IMG/VR virus record: IMGVR_UViG_3300025890_000139
Coordinates: 1-25,801 of that record
DNA length: 25,801 nucleotides
Direction: 5' to 3' (one strand)
Source of the DNA: a virus
The notes below the pieces were generated by a model. The model ran no database searches. It worked only from the letters and a program-made list of their open reading frames with translations, and had not been told where the DNA came from. Shown here piece by piece: positions 8,680 to 16,212 of the stretch (positions within the stretch are counted from its first letter, which is position 1; every line of letters begins with the position of its first letter). Position numbers and translations under genes: made by a program.

Positions 8680-8852
8680 ACCTTTACTTCAGAAAGAGAC
8701 TGTTTAAAGAATGGGAAAGTTGTACTCAACTCACAAGAATAGTTATACCCTTGAATTGTCGAGTTCTCTTCATTCTTGCCTTTTTCTGAAGAATCCTTAG
8801 AACCCATCATGAACAGGTTCGGAACTTGATAAGAAAAAGAACTGGAAAACAT
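8670..8852 (-). CDS. Small unknown protein in the tail operon (60 aa)
   Basis: I do not recognise this 60-residue product (starts MFSSSFSYQVPNLFMMGSKD). It begins with ATG 8852, two bases after the TAA of the preceding gene (8857-8855), with GAGG seven bases upstream. It ends in TAG at 8672-8670 inside the 5' arm of the inverted repeat at 8633-8679. It is polar and rich in Ser and Lys, with no membrane segment or signal peptide. The tight spacing and ribosome site favour a real gene; its place between tail tube and chaperone suggests a tail-related or assembly role, but nothing in the sequence proves one. Confidence 0.6.
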   Translation of the reverse strand: MFSSSFSYQVPNLFMMGSKDSSEKGKNEENSTIQGYNYSCELSTTFPFFKQSLSEVKVGD

Positions 8853-8854
8853 GA

Positions 8855-9151
8855 TTATTCCTCATCTACAGAAGAACTTCCCCAACTCATTCCACTAGAA
8901 GAACTAGTAGAACTGGAAGAAGACATCAGAGATGCAGGGACTTCAATCCATGAAGTGCCACCATGATCCATTACCTTTTGCTCAAAATCACTAACAGATG
9001 ATGATTCTGACATCATTTTAGAAAGCATAGTCATTGCTTCTGGAGATCCAGAACCTACCATTCTTGAGTTGGGCATGGACTCTGGCCCATCAGCTTCAAA
9101 GCTAATAGAGCATGAGCTATCGCCAACTTGAATCTTGTATGAAAATTTCAT
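8855..9151 (-). CDS. Small Ser-rich unknown protein after the tail tube (98 aa)
   Basis: The start ATG at 9151 overlaps the tail tube stop in an ATGA arrangement, with GAGG five bases upstream, so translational coupling is likely. The first 25 residues (MKFSYKIQVGDSSCSISFEA) look like a beta strand pair. The C-terminal third is a Ser-rich low-complexity tail (SSSSSTSSSSGMSWGSSS) ending in acidic DEE. I do not recognise a family. The position directly after the tail tube gene suggests a tail accessory or assembly protein (inference from position only). Confidence 0.7.
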   Translation of the reverse strand: MKFSYKIQVGDSSCSISFEADGPESMPNSRMVGSGSPEAMTMLSKMMSESSSVSDFEQKVMDHGGTSWIEVPASLMSSSSSTSSSSGMSWGSSSVDEE

Positions 9152-10959
9152 CTGTACCTCAAGAAGAATTTGTTAGCATCATCCGTTTCACCAAGATCAC
9201 CACGAATGACAGTAAATGGAATATCAATCTGAGTAGCTCCATCCGCATCACTTGGAGTTGGTACTTCAAAGAAGGCAGAGGCAGCACCCATCTCAATGAT
9301 CTTTCCTTCGACACTACCTACACGAACACCAATGGCTCGTCTTGGCTCTTCACGCAAGGAGTTCATAAATTGGAAATCCTTTGGTCGAAGCAAAAGAGTA
9401 ATAGAACCAGTAATCGTAGGTTCATTAATTACATAAGATGCCGCAGGGAATTCCTCACCTGACATTTCTGTCAAGGCTGGAGTTGTAATGGCTCTGTCAA
9501 AATCAAAGTTCACAGAAGTCACATCCAATGAATTGCCGATATTGAACAAATGACTTTTTGTTGCTGTTTGATTTGCAAGCATCACACTGGCATCTGCCAC
9601 ATTAGCAACTGTTGGATTGTAGTCCAGAAGATTTGGAGTTGAACTTGTATCCTTAATTGCATCAGAAATGAATACTTGAACCTTACGCTGGTCAATCACA
9701 GAAGTTGAAAGATTCGCAGTAGGCATATAAGGAATCAAATAAAAAGCATCTGCTAAAGCAGAAGCAATTGTGCCAGCACCGCTTGATCCTTTTAGACCTA
9801 CAGAATCATTGCTAATTGAGGTTACCTCAAAGGGGCCATAGTCTGTAGTAGTTGCTCCTTGTTTTCTTCTGATTTGAACCTGAGATCCAGATGAGAAGGC
9901 ACCTCCAATAGTTTGAGTATAAACAACATCACTTGCTGTAGCAGTAGTGTCTTTATGGTGACGCTTTGGAGAGGTAACAGTAACAGTAAACTGTGTTCCA
10001 CTTCCAGCAGGAAGTGTAATATCTGCACTTTTATCCAACTCAGCAGTACCTGTGTAGAACACACGATTTGCCTGGAATCCACTGGTGTAAGTTACCGCAC
10101 CATCCTTTGCAAAAGTAACACTGAATGATGTTGGCAAAGCACCTGTTGCAGTATACATCTGAACAGAATCCTCAGTGAACTGGCGGCTATGAACTGTCAG
10201 AGTCTGAGAAATATTCTTCAGAAAATAAGAGACACAAGTTGCATTAGAAGCAGTAAGCTGAGTACCGCCAGCACTCGTACTGGTTGCTCCAGAAGCATAA
10301 CCATTGTGTGCTGCACTCATGAACTTCGTGCCACCCAAACACTTACTCAAAATAACATCTTCCTTTGGAAGATCCATTGTTACTTTTTGCACAGAGACTG
10401 TAGTTGAGGCAAGAGCATAATTTGCTTCAGAATCCTTGGCAAAATACTCAATATATCCACCAGCCCCTGTGTCTACAGAATCAATCAGAAATAGTCCATT
10501 TGCAGAATTTGTTGCTGAACTTCCTGACACTAGAATCGTGTCACCAACAGCAAAACTTCCTGCTGCAACTAGTCCGGCCTTAGTTAGGCGAACCTTTCCA
10601 AGACCACCTGTATCACCTTGCTCTGACTCTGTACATCCTGTTTGGGCTGTACCAAGAGTACGTCCACCTGGCTTTGCATAATACTCAAAGTCAAATGTCG
10701 CATACTCCATGTAATTGAGCACACGGTCAGTTGTAATCAACTCTGGGCCAATCTCAGAAGTATCTGAGTAGTTACCTTGTTGTCCAATAATTGGAACGGT
10801 AGTTAGGCCAAAAGCGTCTGTATTTGTGTCTGAAGTATGTTGAGGTCGGGTAAGCAAATCGCTTACACGGGTTGTATCAATTGTTCCATTGACACTTTCT
10901 GGAACAACAAAAACGATTGCCGACCTAGATCTATTTAACCCAAGATCTGCTAAAGCCAT
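9148..10959 (-). CDS. Major tail tube protein, enlarged by internal beta modules (603 aa)
   Basis: Strong start: AAGGAG five bases before ATG 10959. The last ~140 residues (LFNIGNSLDVTSVNFDFDRA ... SYVINEPTITGSITLLLRP ... ATQIDIPFTVIRGDLG) have the beta-rich layout and 'idIpft' ending of siphophage tail tube proteins. Gene order (tail terminator before, chaperones and tape measure after) fits that role. At 603 residues it is much longer than a simple tube subunit (about 150-250). The middle carries small beta modules, e.g. residues 137-175 (AVGDTILVSG ... NGLFLIDSV) and 357-395 (SGSQVQIRRK ... YGPFEVTSI), which may form surface decorations on the tail. A sheath protein was considered but no contractile-tail neighbours are seen. 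Confidence 0.78.
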   Translation of the reverse strand: MALADLGLNRSRSAIVFVVPESVNGTIDTTRVSDLLTRPQHTSDTNTDAFGLTTVPIIGQQGNYSDTSEIGPELITTDRVLNYMEYATFDFEYYAKPGGRTLGTAQTGCTESEQGDTGGLGKVRLTKAGLVAAGSFAVGDTILVSGSSATNSANGLFLIDSVDTGAGGYIEYFAKDSEANYALASTTVSVQKVTMDLPKEDVILSKCLGGTKFMSAAHNGYASGATSTSAGGTQLTASNATCVSYFLKNISQTLTVHSRQFTEDSVQMYTATGALPTSFSVTFAKDGAVTYTSGFQANRVFYTGTAELDKSADITLPAGSGTQFTVTVTSPKRHHKDTTATASDVVYTQTIGGAFSSGSQVQIRRKQGATTTDYGPFEVTSISNDSVGLKGSSGAGTIASALADAFYLIPYMPTANLSTSVIDQRKVQVFISDAIKDTSSTPNLLDYNPTVANVADASVMLANQTATKSHLFNIGNSLDVTSVNFDFDRAITTPALTEMSGEEFPAASYVINEPTITGSITLLLRPKDFQFMNSLREEPRRAIGVRVGSVEGKIIEMGAASAFFEVPTPSDADGATQIDIPFTVIRGDLGETDDANKFFLRYR

Positions 10960-10968
10960 CTTTTCTCC

Positions 10969-11379
10969 TTAGTCTGAAGAATACACATAGAATTCAACTG
11001 AGATTGGTATTTCAAAGTGTGGCCCCTGACCAAACCCTGGCCCAACCTCAAGTGGCGAAAATGAATAAGAATAGTTAGCAGTGCTAATATCCTTTTTGCT
11101 GAAGAGGTTTTTAAGTACCTCAACATAACTATTCACTGCGCTGGTTCCCGTGTTCTCCTTCAACAGAAGATTTAGGCCCATTGCATAATCCCTGCGTACA
11201 GCACCTGTGCTTGCAGGAGTTTCTAGAATTTGCGAATCAAGGTTCCGCAAGAAGGGAACCAAGTACTCAATGTCAGAAGAATAATTTACTGATACATTAA
11301 AATTGGCCCATGAAATGACTGGGCTTTGTGTCCAATTATCACTGAGATGACCAAGGATTTCTCTTTCAAGAAGGAGCAT
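10969..11379 (-). CDS. Tail terminator protein (136 aa)
   Basis: Starts at ATG 11379, two bases after the TAG of the preceding gene; the ribosome site is weak (GGTAG), which suggests coupling. The product (MLLLEREILGHLSDNW ... WANFNVSVN ... FEIPISVEFYVYSSD) has the length and alpha/beta layout of the DUF4128/gpU-like tail terminators, which cap the finished tail and join it to the head. The position between the HK97-gp10-like neck protein and the tail tube gene is the standard slot. The identification rests on position, size and general pattern, not on a unique motif. Confidence 0.7.
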   Translation of the reverse strand: MLLLEREILGHLSDNWTQSPVISWANFNVSVNYSSDIEYLVPFLRNLDSQILETPASTGAVRRDYAMGLNLLLKENTGTSAVNSYVEVLKNLFSKKDISTANYSYSFSPLEVGPGFGQGPHFEIPISVEFYVYSSD

Positions 11380-11381
11380 TT

Positions 11382-11813
11382 CTACCGAATTGAAGAAATT
11401 TTATTAGCCATCTTTTTGACACTTCTACGAATAAAAAACTGGTTTTGAGAAGAGTGACCATACTCTAGCATTCCCATGTAGGGAGTTGGATTATAGAAAC
11501 GAAGCCCTTCCTTAAATCCGTTTTTCTTTAGAATTTTAATAATCCCACTTCCATCATCAATCACTTGGCCTTCTGAACGATAAGGCCCTCCATCTTTTGA
11601 TGGAGCAGAAATTCCAGGACTATCTCCAAACAACACAAACCAATTTGATTTTGCGTAACCTGTGTCTATTGGAGTGTCTATAACAATATCAGAAAAGCCT
11701 TCTTGAATAATCTTTGCAGTATCTGAATAGAGTTTCTTCTTTAACCCTTCAAATGCCTTTGAGAAGTCAACCTGTACGTTCTTTCTGGATTTTCCAGTTT
11801 TTCTTGTAATCAT
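11382..11813 (-). CDS. HK97 gp10-like neck / tail completion protein (143 aa)
   Basis: Residues 47-58 read TPIDTGYAKSNW, the hallmark 'TPvDTGraraNW' of the HK97-gp10-like family. Residues 108-122 (NPTPYMGMLEYGHSS) match its 'N..pYa..lE.G.S' motif. These proteins act at the neck, in head-tail joining or tail completion. The basic N-terminus (MITRKTGKSRKNVQV) is usual. The ribosome site is poor, and a 49-base AT-rich spacer with short repeats precedes the start. The next gene follows after two bases. Confidence 0.88.
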   Translation of the reverse strand: MITRKTGKSRKNVQVDFSKAFEGLKKKLYSDTAKIIQEGFSDIVIDTPIDTGYAKSNWFVLFGDSPGISAPSKDGGPYRSEGQVIDDGSGIIKILKKNGFKEGLRFYNPTPYMGMLEYGHSSQNQFFIRRSVKKMANKISSIR

Positions 11814-11821
11814 TTCAGAAC

Positions 11822-11870
11822 TTTAACCTAATAATTAAATTTTAATTTACCTAGATTAAATTTTAACCTA
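11822..11870 (-). repeat. Short AT-rich direct repeats in a gene junction
   Basis: The 12-mer ATTAAATTTTAA occurs at 11834-11845 and 11855-11866, 21 bases apart (two helical turns). TTTAACCTA occurs at 11822-11830 and 11862-11870. They span the spacer between the head closure gene and the gp10-like gene and include the former's stop. A protein-binding or promoter role is possible but unproven. Confidence 0.5.
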
Positions 11871-12285
11871 CTGCAAGCAAATTATAAACTAATTTGTTAG
11901 GCCCCAAGTCCTTTGATTGAATACTCATTATCTTATATGTTTTTGACTCAAGAATCAACTCATCGTCAATTCCCTGTTCTGGAAGAACACCTGTAATTGG
12001 TGTAATCATAAATTCCAGATAGTCCCTCTTTGCAATTGCACTCTTGTTGTCAACCAAGCCACTCTTTTGAGTTGACCCATCCGATGGCCCAGAAGTTACA
12101 TCTTTTTTAATAACCTTCACTGGGTAATCATTTATGGATCTCGTTATTGTTCCAGATATTGGATTATAATCCCCAGATGTTCTTACTGAACGATATACTC
12201 CATCCACTGATACAGTAATCCCTCGTATCAAGGAACCATCAAACACATCCATGACCAGTTTTACCATATCGTCATTGAATGCCAT
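11863..12285 (-). CDS. Head closure / head-tail joining protein (140 aa)
   Basis: Begins at ATG 12285 with AAGGAG seven bases upstream, three bases after the stop of the connector gene. The protein (VMDVFDGSLIRGITVSVDG ... GVLPEQGIDDELILESKTYK ... KLVYNLLAVG) is a small beta protein. Its ending, 'D.l...g..y.I..i....p....y.l.v.g', is typical of head-tail stopper/closure proteins that seal the connector. Order within the neck cluster (after the DnaT-like connector, before the gp10-like protein) supports this. No catalytic motif is seen. Confidence 0.7.
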   Translation of the reverse strand: MAFNDDMVKLVMDVFDGSLIRGITVSVDGVYRSVRTSGDYNPISGTITRSINDYPVKVIKKDVTSGPSDGSTQKSGLVDNKSAIAKRDYLEFMITPITGVLPEQGIDDELILESKTYKIMSIQSKDLGPNKLVYNLLAVG

Positions 12286-12288
12286 GAT

Positions 12289-13086
12289 TTATCTCCTTAG
12301 TGATACGGACGGGCCTCCACCAGCTTGTAATAATGGATTTATATAATTAAGAATATTCCGATCCAAGGCTCTTGGTAATGCATTCTCATTAAACTCTACA
12401 GATAGTACCCCATCAATGTTTACCTTTCTAAATTGACGAACTGTAGGATCTCCTGTTAACTCAGGATCACCCAATAGTCTCAAGGCCAATTCATAGGTAG
12501 CAAACAACACCCTATCTGGAATAATGTCATTATCAAAATAATCGGAACGTAACCGAAGTGCTTGTCCCCAGAATACTGCAGTGGCATCTGGATCTGGTAA
12601 AAACATTCTAGGGAAAGAAAGTTTCTGTGTAGTAAGGGTTCTTTCTCCCAGATACATCAATTGATCCAAGTAGCGAGTTGCCATAATCAAGGCCTTGGCC
12701 TTATCGCTATAAGTGGAACGATCCAAGTAAGTTATGGAACTGACAGCGGACTGATTACCGCTTACTATGAATTGAAAGGAGGTGGATGAGACAACCTTCG
12801 TAATAAAGTGAGTCCCATCTGCTCCTGCAACATCAGTAACAACCTGCATTGAATCCCCCAAGGCCAAACCTGGACTTGGAGCCGTGATTCCTGCAACCGT
12901 TACTTCCGTTTTATCATCTAAAGAACTATAGATGCCACTAATCGTAGCTGAAGAAATTCCAATGATTTCATCGCCAATTGAATTCCATGCGCTTGCTCCC
13001 AAACGATCTGCAAAGTATGCATCCGCTTGAGCCACTGTTGCATAGGAATTTGAACTGGCACCCTTGACTGTGGCATCCAAGGCCAT
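12289..13086 (-). CDS. Head-tail connector protein, DnaT-like family, with a beta insertion (265 aa)
   Basis: The N-terminus NSYATVAQADAYFADRLGAS (residues 13-32) and the later block KALIMATRYLDQLMYLGERT (131-150) plus QKLSFPRM are the signature of the phage connector family annotated as DnaT-like. These proteins dock on the portal to form the neck; despite the family name, a DNA-binding function is not implied here. Usual members are about 180-200 residues. This one has an insertion at about residues 42-118 containing a small beta module (LALGDSMQVVTDVAGADGTH, then FITKVV). The start ATG overlaps the preceding stop by one base (TAATG), implying coupling. Confidence 0.85.
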   Translation of the reverse strand: MALDATVKGASSNSYATVAQADAYFADRLGASAWNSIGDEIIGISSATISGIYSSLDDKTEVTVAGITAPSPGLALGDSMQVVTDVAGADGTHFITKVVSSTSFQFIVSGNQSAVSSITYLDRSTYSDKAKALIMATRYLDQLMYLGERTLTTQKLSFPRMFLPDPDATAVFWGQALRLRSDYFDNDIIPDRVLFATYELALRLLGDPELTGDPTVRQFRKVNIDGVLSVEFNENALPRALDRNILNYINPLLQAGGGPSVSLRR

Positions 13087-13280
13087 TATTCAGACCCTTC
13101 GTCTTTAGATTTTGCTGAATAAACTTTCTTTTTTACAGAAGTATCCTCAACCTTTTCTTCTACTTTTTTAGGAGTAGATTTCTGAGGTTCCAATGTATAA
13201 CCAGCATTCAGCATGGTCGCAACATCATTTGTTTTAATAAGAATTTCTGTATTCCCAGGCTTATACATTTTGGTATACAT
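13086..13280 (-). CDS. Small protein after the capsid gene (64 aa)
   Basis: Starts at ATG 13280 with AAGGAG seven bases upstream, directly after the GGCCCC hairpin. The first half (KPGNTEILIKTNDVATMLNA) resembles the short phage proteins with '...eV..ml.aGw....p' found just after major capsid genes. The second half is Lys/Glu-rich and probably disordered (KKVEEKVEDTSVKKK). Function is unknown; a capsid accessory or assembly role is inferred from position. It overlaps the next start by one base. Confidence 0.75.
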   Translation of the reverse strand: MYTKMYKPGNTEILIKTNDVATMLNAGYTLEPQKSTPKKVEEKVEDTSVKKKVYSAKSKDEGSE

Positions 13281-13302
13281 ACGAATCTCCTTCAGTAGTG
13301 AA

Positions 13303-13318
13303 GGCCCCCGAAGGGGCC
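13303..13318 (-). terminator. GGCCCC-UUCG-GGGGCC hairpin after the major capsid gene
   Basis: On the minus strand GGCCCC TTCG GGGGCC forms a 6-bp stem with a UUCG loop, 17 bases after the capsid stop codon. There is no U-tract, so a classical intrinsic terminator is unlikely. It may act as a 3' stabiliser or partial attenuator between the capsid gene and the neck genes. Two hairpins of the same design lie at 24780-24794 and 25187-25202. Confidence 0.6.
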
Positions 13319-13335
13319 AAACTGGTTAGTTAGAA

Positions 13336-14646
13336 TTAACCATTTACTGAGGCAACACGCACACCAAGTCGCCCGTCCACTGCAGCAGCACCAACCAGAC
13401 AATCCACAGAGATCAGATCTCGCTTCTTGATGTGGTCATAGCTCTGCAGAACTCGCAGACTCATACCGTTGTAGTTTACGGTAGAAGAACTTGTGCCTGG
13501 CCCCATTGGGTTGGGTTGAGGTACAAATACGAGTTGGAATGCACTTGGATGGAAGGCCGCACCCATTGTATAGGAACCAACAGGAGTTACTGCTGTGGTA
13601 GTTCGATCTGCAACCAAAGTAGAGGTAACATTTCGGACAGTAGCACCACTTGCTACAACATTTGGAACACCTGCAGCAACTGCAGTGGCTCCACTTACGC
13701 CATACAATCCTGGAGTGATCGTAATTCCAGCAATGGCATTTGCAACACCACCATTAGTAGTAAATGCAGTATTGTTAGTAACAACATGCTCACGGGTAAT
13801 TCCGTCAATATAATCAATTGACAGTGTATCTCCAGCAACAATTGTCAGAGTACCAGCAGGGCCGCCAGCAACACCAATTGTCGTTGTGCCTTCTGTATAA
13901 GAAGCAGCAGCAGTATAAACCACATCAGTGCTCCCTGTTGTTGCAGCAGTACCCAGTGTGCTGTGCTTTGGAAGATTCTGTGACATCACAGTATCCAGAC
14001 CCATGAAGCGACCTAGTGAGGCCTCTTCTACTGGAGAAGTTGCAGCACCACGAATGTCGGCCCGTACAAACTCGGTAATTCCATATAGTGCTGTCTGCAT
14101 GGCAGGAGACACCAGGAATTTACGATTTGTCATTGGAATGCTCTGGTTGTTCATTTTCTCTACAATAGAGGCCACATGAGTCAATGAACTTGGAGCAGCA
14201 TAAGTAGTAGCAACACCGAATAAACCACCTAGATTTGCAATCTTGGTTAGCGCATACTGGTCAATCTTCTGGGCCAATGCACTCATTGCAGGTTTTAGTA
14301 GTCGCTCATTGAAGTCATCAACTGCAAAGGCTAATTCCTTTGAAGATACTTCAAAAGAAACATCAAAGTGCTTCTCAATTACCAAGTTTACACTGTTTTC
14401 AACAGCATCTTGAATAGTAACTGTGTTATTGATGTTGCCGCCTGTTCGGTCAAACTCATCAACGCCAAAGAAGGCAGGTCTTCGGATACGAATTGTATCT
14501 CCAACTTTTGCTCCAGTGAAATCAGCAGTTGCTGATGTGGACATCATCTGAGGAGCAACAATGTTGTCTTCAAGAATTAGGAGGGCTTCCCGTGCAATTA
14601 CATCGGGGGTAAGAAAAGTATTCTGCGTACCGTAACTAGTCGCCAT
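13336..14646 (-). CDS. Major capsid protein, P22 coat family (436 aa)
   Basis: The N-terminus (TFLTPDVIAREALLILEDN ... GAKVGDTIRIRRPAFFGVDE) is typical of the P22 gp5 coat family: an early helix, then a 'GdTi.ir.P' strand. The middle region at about 230-345 (GDTLSIDYIDGITREHVVTN ... GITITPGLYG) fits the inserted beta domain of that family. The C-terminus (SLRVLQSYDHIKKRDLISVD ... DGRLGVRV) matches the family end. It forms the HK97-fold icosahedral shell. It follows scaffold and dCTP deaminase genes, with its own candidate promoter and a leader of about 140 bases. AGGA lies seven bases before ATG 14646. A high-expression role fits the separate leader and downstream hairpin. Confidence 0.92.
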   Translation of the reverse strand: MATSYGTQNTFLTPDVIAREALLILEDNIVAPQMMSTSATADFTGAKVGDTIRIRRPAFFGVDEFDRTGGNINNTVTIQDAVENSVNLVIEKHFDVSFEVSSKELAFAVDDFNERLLKPAMSALAQKIDQYALTKIANLGGLFGVATTYAAPSSLTHVASIVEKMNNQSIPMTNRKFLVSPAMQTALYGITEFVRADIRGAATSPVEEASLGRFMGLDTVMSQNLPKHSTLGTAATTGSTDVVYTAAASYTEGTTTIGVAGGPAGTLTIVAGDTLSIDYIDGITREHVVTNNTAFTTNGGVANAIAGITITPGLYGVSGATAVAAGVPNVVASGATVRNVTSTLVADRTTTAVTPVGSYTMGAAFHPSAFQLVFVPQPNPMGPGTSSSTVNYNGMSLRVLQSYDHIKKRDLISVDCLVGAAAVDGRLGVRVASVNG

Positions 14647-14698
14647 TGTTCTATCCTATCTATAATAGAGTAATCAATTGGGTGGGGATCACTCCATA

Positions 14699-14734
14699 CA
14701 GGAGGCCCCTTATCTAAAGGCCACTGCGCTCCTG
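14699..14734 (-). promoter_or_regulatory. Nested inverted repeat in the capsid gene leader
   Basis: CAGGAG (14699-14704) pairs with CTCCTG (14729-14734) and encloses a second pair GGCC (14704-14707) / GGCC (14719-14722). It lies in the leader between the candidate promoter and the capsid ribosome site, so it could influence mRNA stability or translation. Only the complementarity is seen. Confidence 0.4.
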
Positions 14735-14769
14735 CGTAGAAAGGCTGAACTTTGGGGTATCTACTTATA

Positions 14770-14786
14770 TGTTTCCTCTGGAAACA
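14770..14786 (-). promoter_or_regulatory. Perfect 7-bp hairpin near the predicted start of the capsid leader
   Basis: Minus strand TGTTTCC-AGA-GGAAACA is a perfect stem with a 3-base loop. It starts a few bases after the predicted transcription start (about 14789), so it may cap the 5' end of the capsid mRNA. It could alternatively be the end signal of the dCTP deaminase transcript, but there is no T-run. Confidence 0.5.
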
Positions 14787-14795
14787 AGTAAAAAC

Positions 14796-14824
14796 ACTTT
14801 AATATAACAAATTATATATGTCAA
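14796..14824 (-). promoter_or_regulatory. Candidate sigma70-type promoter for the major capsid gene
   Basis: On the minus strand a perfect -35 hexamer TTGACA (14824-14819) is followed after exactly 17 bases by TAAAGT (14801-14796; four of six consensus matches). It lies in the 184-base gap between the dCTP deaminase stop and the capsid start. The spacer is AT-rich and includes an alternative TATAAT (14816-14811) with no good -35. Confidence 0.55.
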
Positions 14825-14830
14825 GAAATT

Positions 14831-15367
14831 CTACATGGAATTTCTAATAAACTCATCATCTTTAAATATTCTAGAAAAGGTAGCACCTTTCTGATGTTGA
14901 TATTTACCTTGATAAGGATTTACACATTCAGAATCCATCTTCATATAAATCAATTGACATATTCTCATGCCCTTATGAAGACGAATGCTTCTATGTGATT
15001 GATTTTGAAGTTCAAGAGTAATCTGACCTTTAAAACCAGCATCAACAAATCCAGCATTCTGAACTTGAATACCGACTCTACCTACAGAGGATCTCCCTGC
15101 AACAAAGGCCGCATACCCATTAGGAACTTCAATCTCTTCTTGAGTAGAGGCCAAGAGAAAATCATTTGGTTTCATCACCAACTCTCTTTCCTTCCACTCA
15201 ATAAAGTCCAATTCATCCATCACATCCACCACCTCATCCTTAAAAAGAGATAATGTGCAAAATGAATCAGAGAGAGTAAGATCCACACTGGAAGGCCCAA
15301 TGTGGACACCCTCTGGAATGTATCCTTGGTATTGCAACTTAATCAATTCTAAATCGCTGCAAACCAT
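14831..15367 (-). CDS. dcd: dCTP deaminase / dUTPase-family enzyme (178 aa)
   Basis: Dcd-family enzymes deaminate dCTP to dUTP, some also hydrolysing dUTP to dUMP, feeding dTTP synthesis. Visible motifs are GPSSVDLTL (24-32), GRSSVGR (91-97), and the active-site block DAGFKGQITLEL (109-120) whose Glu (about 119) corresponds to the catalytic Glu of Dcd. C-terminal PYQGKYQHQKGATFSR (151-166) is the nucleotide-closing tail. Length 178 is close to the usual 170-200. The start overlaps the scaffold stop by one base (TAATG). A metabolic gene between scaffold and capsid genes is unusual. Whether it is mono- or bifunctional cannot be told by eye. Confidence 0.88.
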   Translation of the reverse strand: MVCSDLELIKLQYQGYIPEGVHIGPSSVDLTLSDSFCTLSLFKDEVVDVMDELDFIEWKERELVMKPNDFLLASTQEEIEVPNGYAAFVAGRSSVGRVGIQVQNAGFVDAGFKGQITLELQNQSHRSIRLHKGMRICQLIYMKMDSECVNPYQGKYQHQKGATFSRIFKDDEFIRNSM

Positions 15368-16212
15368 TATCGAATTACTCCTTGATCTCTCAACTTCTTA
15401 TAATCCCCGACAGACATTGTTCTAATCTCATCCTGAGTAACCCCAGTATATCTACGAACACCACTGCCTGTTGCCCCAACAGCACCACCACCTGTGGATT
15501 GAAGGAATAGTTCGGATTGCTCCTCACGCAAGGTTTCAATCAACTCATTAACACGCATAGGTTGACCATCCTTCCCATAGCGAAGACCTCCATCACTGTC
15601 CTTGACAATTACACGATCCGTCTCTTCATCAAAAATGATGTCATCACGAACCTGCGCAGTCATTGCACGATAATACCTTGGATTTACACCAGAATCTGCA
15701 CATCCATCCACAATGGACTTTTCAATCTCTCTTTGCTGATACTTCTTAATGTAGTTCTCAGTTTGGCCCTTCCACTTATCCCTCTCCTCCTGCATGATCT
15801 TCAATTGATTTGCATGATCCTGACGGGCACGATTAAGAATACGATCATTATACTTTTCACGATCCCCAGAAGTAAATAGGCGCAACTCCTCATCCTGTTC
15901 AATCTTTTGCTTTAATTCCTGCAATTGGTTTAGACCTTCCTGACCACCAAAACTTCCAAGAATGTCAGTATATTCACGAATACGATCCTGTGCCTTTTTC
16001 TTCTCATCCTTCAAGGCCTGGTTATTCGTCTTTAGACCTAAGATCTCACTCTTCAAGGCGTTATTGACAATCTCCTGGACTTGATCCCGACTAAAACTAT
16101 CCGCATCCCCAAGGTCTACTTTCGGTACTTCGACTCCTGTTTGCGCTTCTCCTCCTGCTGTTGCCTGTACTTCTTGTACCACGCTGGCTGCTTCTTGCTG
16201 TGCTTGTTCCAT
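15367..16212 (-). CDS. Capsid scaffold protein (281 aa)
   Basis: Located just upstream of the capsid genes, this acidic, Gln/Glu/Lys-rich protein has a long coiled coil at about residues 45-165 (QVQEIVNNALKSEILGLKTN, KDEKKKAQDRIREY, LQELKQKIEQDEEL). The C-terminus includes MSVGDYKKLRDQGVI, resembling the 'msp.ey.klR..g.i' end of phage scaffolds, preceded by a Gly-rich linker. Scaffolds guide assembly of the procapsid and then leave (family knowledge). AAGGAG and GAGAG lie before ATG 16212. The first ~97 bases overlap the end of the preceding gene in another frame. Confidence 0.85.
   Translation of the reverse strand: MEQAQQEAASVVQEVQATAGGEAQTGVEVPKVDLGDADSFSRDQVQEIVNNALKSEILGLKTNNQALKDEKKKAQDRIREYTDILGSFGGQEGLNQLQELKQKIEQDEELRLFTSGDREKYNDRILNRARQDHANQLKIMQEERDKWKGQTENYIKKYQQREIEKSIVDGCADSGVNPRYYRAMTAQVRDDIIFDEETDRVIVKDSDGGLRYGKDGQPMRVNELIETLREEQSELFLQSTGGGAVGATGSGVRRYTGVTQDEIRTMSVGDYKKLRDQGVIR

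Noticed and set aside
9148-10959. Tail sheath protein
   Set aside because: Length alone would allow it, but the C-terminus resembles a tail tube, no separate tube gene follows, and no baseplate or contractile-tail pattern is visible.
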